Source: Gemmatimonas sp.
Lineage (GTDB): Bacteria; Gemmatimonadota; Gemmatimonadetes; Gemmatimonadales; Gemmatimonadaceae
Length of the DNA stretch: 33,693 nt
Direction: 5' to 3'
NCBI GenBank assembly: GCA_021154325.1
Contig: JAJKIR010000105.1
Coordinates: 1-33,693 of the forward strand
The position numbers and the translations under genes were made by a program. Shown piece by piece: positions 31,436-33,693 of the stretch (its first letter is position 1; each line of letters begins with the position of its first letter). The notes under the pieces are model-generated. The model saw only the letters and a list, made by a program, of their open reading frames with translations. It was not told the origin of the DNA and did no database searches.

Positions 31436-32143
31436 ATGCCGCGCCGCCTCGTGCTCTTTCTCCTGCTCGCGGTCGTACTCGCCGCCGCTTTCATCCGGCT
31501 CGGATTCTGGCAGCTGAGCCGTCTCGCGCAGCGCCGGGCGCGCAATGCCGTCGTCGCCGCGCGTCTCGCGCAACCTCAGGTGGCGCTCACGAGCCTCCGG
31601 CCAGACAGCGCGAGCATGCTCCGGAAAGCCGTCGTGACCGGCACGCCCGACTTCGATCACGAGATCCTGCTTGCGGCGCGCACGTATCAGGGCTCGCCGG
31701 GCGTGTATCTGCTCACTCCTCTTCGTGTCGCGGGGCAGGACACTGCCGTTCTCGTGAACAGGGGATGGATCTACGCGCCGGACGGTGTGAGCGTCGACGT
31801 GGGCCGATGGCGCGAGGCGACCACGTCGTTCAGTGGCTATGCGGAGCTGCTGCCGCGAGGAGTCGGGTCGAAGCCGGAAGGCGTTCTCCGGCGAGACGAG
31901 CGCGTCGCCCGCCAGCTCGATCTGGCAACGGTGCAGAGTCTGTTGCCCTACCCCGTGTCCCCGCTCTACCTGGTCGCGACGATTCCGGACACGACCAAGC
32001 CGCAAGGCGAGCGCGTGGCGCGCCTGCCGCCCCCGGCTTTGGACGAAGGGCCACACCTCAGTTATGCAATTCAATGGTTCTCTTTCGCGGCGATCGCGCT
32101 AATCGGCGGTACCGCGGTGGCCGTGCGCAATCGTACGCTGTGA
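31436..32143 (+). CDS. SURF1-family cytochrome oxidase assembly protein
   Basis: SURF1 proteins assist heme a insertion or assembly of cytochrome c oxidase in the inner membrane. This 235-residue protein has the two-helix SURF1 layout. TM1 is at about 4-22, ending LGFWQLSRLAQRRARNA, the family motif for the inner boundary. A periplasmic domain contains AVLVNRGWIYAPDG, and TM2 begins at GPHLSYAIQWFSFAAIAL near 207-225. These three landmarks are the family hallmarks. The ATG is 52 bases past the His-rich protein; AGGA abuts the ATG, too close for a standard Shine-Dalgarno, so a slightly later GTG start is possible. No oxidase subunit is in the window, so the oxidase genes must be elsewhere. Confidence 0.92.
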   Translation: MPRRLVLFLLLAVVLAAAFIRLGFWQLSRLAQRRARNAVVAARLAQPQVALTSLRPDSASMLRKAVVTGTPDFDHEILLAARTYQGSPGVYLLTPLRVAGQDTAVLVNRGWIYAPDGVSVDVGRWREATTSFSGYAELLPRGVGSKPEGVLRRDERVARQLDLATVQSLLPYPVSPLYLVATIPDTTKPQGERVARLPPPALDEGPHLSYAIQWFSFAAIALIGGTAVAVRNRTL

Positions 32144-32148
32144 GCAAG

Positions 32149-32183
32149 CGCACGGCGCGGAGGATGCATTCCAAAGCCGTGCG
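32149..32183 (+). terminator. Weak hairpin after SURF1
   Basis: CGCACGGC (32149-32156) and GCCGTGCG (32176-32183) form a perfect 8-bp stem with a 19-base loop, 6 bases past the SURF1 stop. No T tract follows, so a Rho-independent terminator is not established. Confidence 0.3.
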
Positions 32184-32224
32184 TCGTCGGGGACTCACCG
32201 CAGCGTAACGGCTGATACGCCCGA

Positions 32225-32254
32225 TTGAACGGCGCGTCTTAAGACGTGTAGTAT
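32225..32254 (+). promoter_or_regulatory. Promoter with operator-like palindrome for the acyl-CoA dehydrogenase
   Basis: TTGAAC (32225-32230) and TAGTAT (32249-32254) are 18 bases apart, a fair sigma70-like promoter about 45 bases before the ATG. Between them lies CGTCTTAAGACG (32235-32246), a perfect 12-base palindrome in the spacer. That is the usual position for a repressor site such as a TetR-type fatty acid regulator; the regulator itself is not in the window. Confidence 0.5.
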
Positions 32255-32298
32255 GCGAGCAGCGCCCGTTTTACAGTCACTTATCCGCGAGTTCATCA

Positions 32299-33693
32299 AT
32301 GGCTGACAAGTCAGCGGCCCTCGCTAGCGAGAAGGAAGCGCGCGACGTCGCCGAATCCGCCCGCGAAAGCGAATGGTCCGGTCCAAGCTTCGTGCGGGAG
32401 CTCTTTCTCGGTCGATTCCGACTCGACCTGATTCATCCGCATCCAGCGGAAGATCCTGAAGAGGAGGCCCGCGCTCGACCGTTTCTCGAGAAGCTCAAGG
32501 GCTTCCTGCAGCGCGTCGACTCCGACATGATCGACCGCACCGGCGAGATCCCCGAGGAGTACGTCCAGGAGCTCCGCGAGATGGGTGCGTTCGGCATCAA
32601 GATCCCGCGCGAGTACGGTGGACTTGGCCTCTCTTACACGAGCTACGTGAAGGCGATGGCGATGGTCACGTCGAAGGACGGCTCGCTCACGGCACTGCTC
32701 TCGGCACATCAATCCATCGGCCTGCCCCAGCCACTCAAGCTCTTCGGTACGGAGGAGCAGAAGCGGCGCTTCTTCCCGCGACTCGCGAAGGGCGCCATCT
32801 CGGCCTTCGCGCTCACGGAAGTCGACGCCGGCAGCGATCCGGCGAACATGCACGCGACCGCCACGCCGACCGAGGACGGCAAGCATTTCATCCTCAATGG
32901 CGAGAAGCTCTGGTGTACGAACGGCACCCGCGCCGAGCTCTTCGTCGTCATGGCGCGTACGCCGGATGCTCCAGGGCGCGACGGCAAGCCGCGCAAACCG
33001 ATCACCGCGTTCATCGTCGAGGCGAGCTGGCCCGGCGTTCAGGTCGCGCACCGCTGCCGGTTCATGGGCCTCAAGGCGATCGAGAACGGCGTCATTCGTT
33101 TCACGAACGTGAAAGTCCCTCGCGAGAACATCATCTGGGGCGAAGGGAAGGGTCTGAAGCTGGCGCTGATCACGCTCAACACAGGTCGCCTCACGCTGCC
33201 CGCGAGCGCCGCCGGCGGCGCCAAAGCGCTGCTCAATATCTCGCGCTGGTGGTCGAACGAGCGCGTGCAGTGGGGCGCGCCAATCGGCAAACACGAAGCG
33301 GTCGCGCAGAAGATCGGCATGATGGCGGCGAACACCTTTGCCATGGAAGCGATCTCCGGGCTCACCGTCGGCCTCGCCGAGCACGGCGGCTACGACATCC
33401 GGCTCGAGGCGGCGATCGCGAAGATGTACAACACGGAGCATGGCTGGCGAATCGTCGACGAGACGCTCCAGATCCGCGGCGGACGCGGTTACGAGACCGC
33501 CGACTCGCTGCGAGCTCGCGGCGAAAAGCCGATCCCGGTGGAGCGGGCGATGCGCGATTCGCGTATCAATCTCATCTTCGAGGGTTCGTCCGAGATCATG
33601 AGATTGTTCATCGCGCGCGAAGCCGTCGACCACCACTTCAAGCTCGCCTTCCCGATCGTCGCGCCGGAGTCGTCGTTAGGCACGCGGATGAAG
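32299..33693 (+). CDS. Acyl-CoA dehydrogenase (3' end outside window)
   Basis: This flavoenzyme catalyses the first beta-oxidation step, introducing a trans-2,3 double bond into acyl-CoA. The frame runs from the ATG at 32299 to the window edge without a stop, giving 465 residues. After a hydrophilic lead of about 75 residues, the all-alpha N-terminal domain reads [20 protein letters not shown]. The middle beta domain has [15 protein letters not shown] and [10 protein letters not shown], and the C-terminal domain has [34 protein letters not shown] contains the catalytic-base Glu position used by several acyl-CoA dehydrogenases (about residue 428). It resembles large VLCAD/FadE-type enzymes, which carry a further C-terminal domain that should follow. 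A window-wide motif copy lies at 33674-33681. Chain-length preference cannot be read from this part. Confidence 0.93.
   Translation, partial: MADKSAALASEKEARDVAESARESEWSGPSFVRELFLGRFRLDLIHPHPAEDPEEEARARPFLEKLKGFLQRVDSDMIDRTGEIPEEYVQELREMGAFGIKIPREYGGLGLSYTSYVKAMAMVTSKDGSLTALLSAHQSIGLPQPLKLFGTEEQKRRFFPRLAKGAISAFALTEVDAGSDPANMHATATPTEDGKHFILNGEKLWCTNGTRAELFVVMARTPDAPGRDGKPRKPITAFIVEASWPGVQVAHRCRFMGLKAIENGVIRFTNVKVPRENIIWGEGKGLKLALITLNTGRLTLPASAAGGAKALLNISRWWSNERVQWGAPIGKHEAVAQKIGMMAANTFAMEAISGLTVGLAEHGGYDIRLEAAIAKMYNTEHGWRIVDETLQIRGGRGYETADSLRARGEKPIPVERAMRDSRINLIFEGSSEIMRLFIAREAVDHHFKLAFPIVAPESSLGTRMK

Larger units (their letters stand above)
344..33681. repeat. Over-represented DNA word GCCTAACG/CGTTAGGC, 27 sites
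   Basis: Full octamers start at 344, 2358, 2709, 3929, 7130, 9509, 11160, 11526, 12804, 13742, 14574, 15519, 15729, 20950, 24651, 25790, 26437, 29043, 29596, 30371, 30863 and 33674. Seven-base versions (CCTAACG or CGTTAGG with one flank changed) are at 5435, 8390, 19325, 23480 and 26617. Fourteen sites read CCTAACG on the given strand and thirteen CGTTAGG, so there is no strand bias. The word is used in different codon phases: TTA-GGC (Ser-Leu-Gly), GTT-AGG, CCT-AAC, CTA-ACG, and across stop codons at 13744 and 20953. I found no GTTAGG without a preceding C. The constraint therefore appears to act on DNA, not on protein. Confidence 0.9.

Noticed and set aside
344..33681. TTAGGC as a telomere-like repeat
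   Set aside because: The word resembles a nematode telomere unit but occurs only singly, never in tandem, and always with a C before GTTAGG.

Overview
The window is GC-rich (roughly two thirds G+C by eye), almost wholly coding, and looks like chromosomal sequence from a free-living aerobic, Gram-negative-type bacterium with many short operons and ATGA/TGATG start-stop overlaps. Succinate dehydrogenase, SURF1, MscL, a DUF72 protein, a glycine-zipper protein and a kinase fused to a secreted region would fit a soil lineage such as Gemmatimonadota or Acidobacteriota, but no rRNA or marker gene in the window proves this. I saw no tRNA, rRNA, CRISPR array, IS element or prophage.

Layout. 1-2551 (+): end of sdhA, sdhB and a TPR-like protein. 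2577-2972 (-): an MscL channel with a zinc-ribbon tail. 3162-5078 (+): an orphan hybrid-free sensor histidine kinase. 5260-8225 (+): a degenerate Ser/Thr kinase with a membrane helix, coupled to a secreted protein. 8222-13650 (-): an adenine DNA methyltransferase plus SNF2-type helicase pair, the best defence candidate here. 13744-16136 (-): a family 2 glycosyltransferase and a dicarboxylate/amino-acid symporter. 16229-16882 (-): a Ser/Gly low-complexity protein with a perfect-palindrome terminator. 17092-19035 (+): LD-carboxypeptidase, rhodanese and Nudix hydrolase. 19037-19456 (-): a VOC-family protein. 19591-22243 (+): mntH, a universal stress protein and a DtxR/MntR-type regulator, preceded by two TTAG...CTAA operator-like sites. 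22299-26936 (+): a holin-X-like membrane protein and an ABC exporter of two FtsX-type permeases, a LolD/MacB-type ATPase and an AttH/CrtC-like protein. 26941-27198: a nested inverted repeat between convergent genes. 27194-27808 (-): a glycine-zipper protein. 27902-32143 (+): DUF72, a polytopic membrane protein, a CopC/YtkA-like protein predicted to start with a mature N-terminal His, and SURF1. 32299-end (+): an acyl-CoA dehydrogenase cut by the window edge.

How genes work together. SdhAB feeds electrons into the respiratory chain. SURF1 and the His-rich secreted protein suggest copper handling linked to terminal oxidase assembly. MntH, Usp and MntR look like a self-contained manganese uptake circuit, with operators visible in the divergent intergenic region. 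The ABC genes resemble Att-type exporters, whose AttH component acts outside the membrane.

The strongest signal that no gene explains is a short DNA word. CCTAACG/CGTTAGG occurs 27 times, 22 of them as the octamer GCCTAACG/CGTTAGGC. It lies in all codon phases, on both strands, inside genes and across stop codons. Most TTA and CTA leucine codons I noticed fall within it. This suggests a genome-wide DNA-level signal (uptake-, Chi- or nucleoid-type) and deserves a whole-genome count.
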